Below are positions 63,731-64,000 of a stretch of 64,000 nt of DNA, piece after piece. Numbering within the stretch: the first letter of the stretch is position 1; each line of letters opens with the position of its first letter. A program made the translations under genes and the position numbers. Location of the stretch: positions 53,266 through 117,265 of the forward strand of contig NZ_VEED01000017.1 of assembly GCF_007678255.1 (NCBI RefSeq). Direction: 5' to 3'. Under the pieces are notes generated by a model, which saw nothing but the letters and a program-made list of their open reading frames with translations, ran no database searches and was not told the DNA's origin. This stretch comes from Bacillus sp. X1(2014) (GTDB taxonomy: Bacteria; Bacillota; Bacilli; Bacillales_B; DSM-18226).

Positions 63731-63755
63731 TTAGTTTATCTGATAGACAAACTAA
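63731..63755. promoter_or_regulatory. XylR operator
   Basis: A 25-bp palindrome with arms TTAGTTT (63731-63737) and CAAACTAA (63748-63755), matching the TTAGTTTGTTT...CAAACTAA operator of Bacillus XylR. It is about 110 bases upstream of xylA. Confidence 0.85.
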
Positions 63756-63807
63756 GTTAACGATGTTATACTTTGAGTATCAAAGGTTAAGAGATTTCAG
63801 AAACCTT

Positions 63808-63821
63808 TGTAAGCATTTACA
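63808..63821 (+). promoter_or_regulatory. CcpA (cre) site upstream of xylA
   Basis: TGTAAGCATTTACA matches 13 of 14 positions of TGWAANCGNTNWCA. It would give glucose repression of xylA; in B. subtilis the xyl cre site lies inside xylA instead. Confidence 0.6.
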
Positions 63822-63862
63822 TTGTTGTTCTGAACCCATAAAACTCTAGGAGGAATAATCCC

Positions 63863-64000
63863 ATGGCTTATTTCGAAACAATTAATAAAATTCAATTTGA
63901 AGGTGCTGCATCTAAAAACCCGCTAGCATTTAAGTATTATAATCCAGAAGAAAAAATTAATGGCAAGACAATGGAAGAAATACTTCGTTTCTCCGTTGCA
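63863..64000 (+). CDS. xylA: Xylose isomerase, N-terminal part (runs off the window)
   Basis: The first 46 residues ([15 protein letters not shown], then [20 protein letters not shown]) are the typical N-terminus of Bacillus xylose isomerase, which converts D-xylose to D-xylulose. TAGGAGGAAT lies 8 bases before the ATG. Induced by xylose through XylR at the operator upstream, and probably repressed by glucose. Confidence 0.92.
   Translation, partial: MAYFETINKIQFEGAASKNPLAFKYYNPEEKINGKTMEEILRFSVA

Larger units (their letters stand above)
63480..63862. promoter_or_regulatory. Divergent control region between GH43 and xylA
   Basis: A gap of about 380 bases that holds the XylR operator and a cre site (listed separately) plus the promoters of both genes. 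No gene is seen in it. Confidence 0.6.

Noticed and set aside
1..64000. tRNA, rRNA, insertion sequences or prophage genes
   Set aside because: None recognised; no transposase, integrase or phage structural motif in any substantial frame.

Overview
The window (AT-rich, roughly 38-40% G+C by eye) comes from a spore-forming member of the Bacillaceae. Supporting signs are a complete gerA-type germination operon, the ansR-ansAB-mleNA gene order known from Bacillus subtilis, Bacillus-style AGGAGG ribosome binding sites, and recognisable BirA, XylR and CcpA sites. No rRNA, tRNA, CRISPR array, insertion sequence or prophage was seen. The content is mainly carbon and nitrogen scavenging genes in operons with local regulators, interspersed with a few housekeeping or sporulation genes.

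Layout. 1-2.8 kb: end of a family-5 solute-binding lipoprotein (SBP) and an AtzC/cytosine-deaminase-like amidohydrolase. 2.8-9.8 kb: a remnant of a CitA/DcuS-type sensor kinase, then ansR, ansA, ansB, mleN and mleA, which together turn Asn to Asp to fumarate and exchange and oxidise malate. This block is bounded on both sides by copies of the 3' end of the amidohydrolase gene, so it looks inserted. 9.8-22.5 kb: the rest of the amidohydrolase system. On the minus strand are an NCS1 permease, an SSS symporter, a two-component system and a four-gene ABC transporter. On the plus strand are a second SBP and two more amidohydrolases. 22.7-26.3 kb: small genes (DUF2935, TerB-like, a 36-residue zinc ribbon, a mini phospholipase A2) and fabF. 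26.7-30.2 kb: an rlmN paralogue and D-serine dehydratase with its XRE-cupin regulator. 30.2-36.4 kb: a MerR regulator divergent from a permease, aldehyde dehydrogenase, alcohol dehydrogenase and agmatinase-family operon. 36.7-39.8 kb: a lysophospholipase-like hydrolase, bioB and an RMD1/DUF155 protein. 40-43.8 kb: gerA, gerC and gerB. 43.9-49.4 kb: an L,D-transpeptidase and a VTC / DUF4956 / Cthe_2159-like cluster. 49.7-59.3 kb: an IclR-controlled sugar-acid operon with a TRAP transporter. 59.4-61.8 kb: carboxy(nor)spermidine dehydrogenase and decarboxylase. 62.5-64 kb: a GH43 glycosidase and the start of xylA.

How the genes work together. Three loci look like complete catabolic modules whose exact substrates cannot be read from sequence. 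First, the amidohydrolase system has two SBP-amidohydrolase cassettes, an ABC transporter, two secondary transporters and a two-component system. Second, the IclR operon holds enzymes for two alternative fates of a 2-keto-3-deoxy sugar acid: dehydratase plus ketoglutarate-semialdehyde dehydrogenase, or 4-dehydrogenase plus diketo-acid hydrolase. Third, the MerR operon probably handles a guanidino compound or polyamine. Several regulatory circuits can be read directly: paired palindromes at ansR-ansA, dsdA and iclR, a 19-bp-spacer MerR promoter, and BirA and XylR operators.
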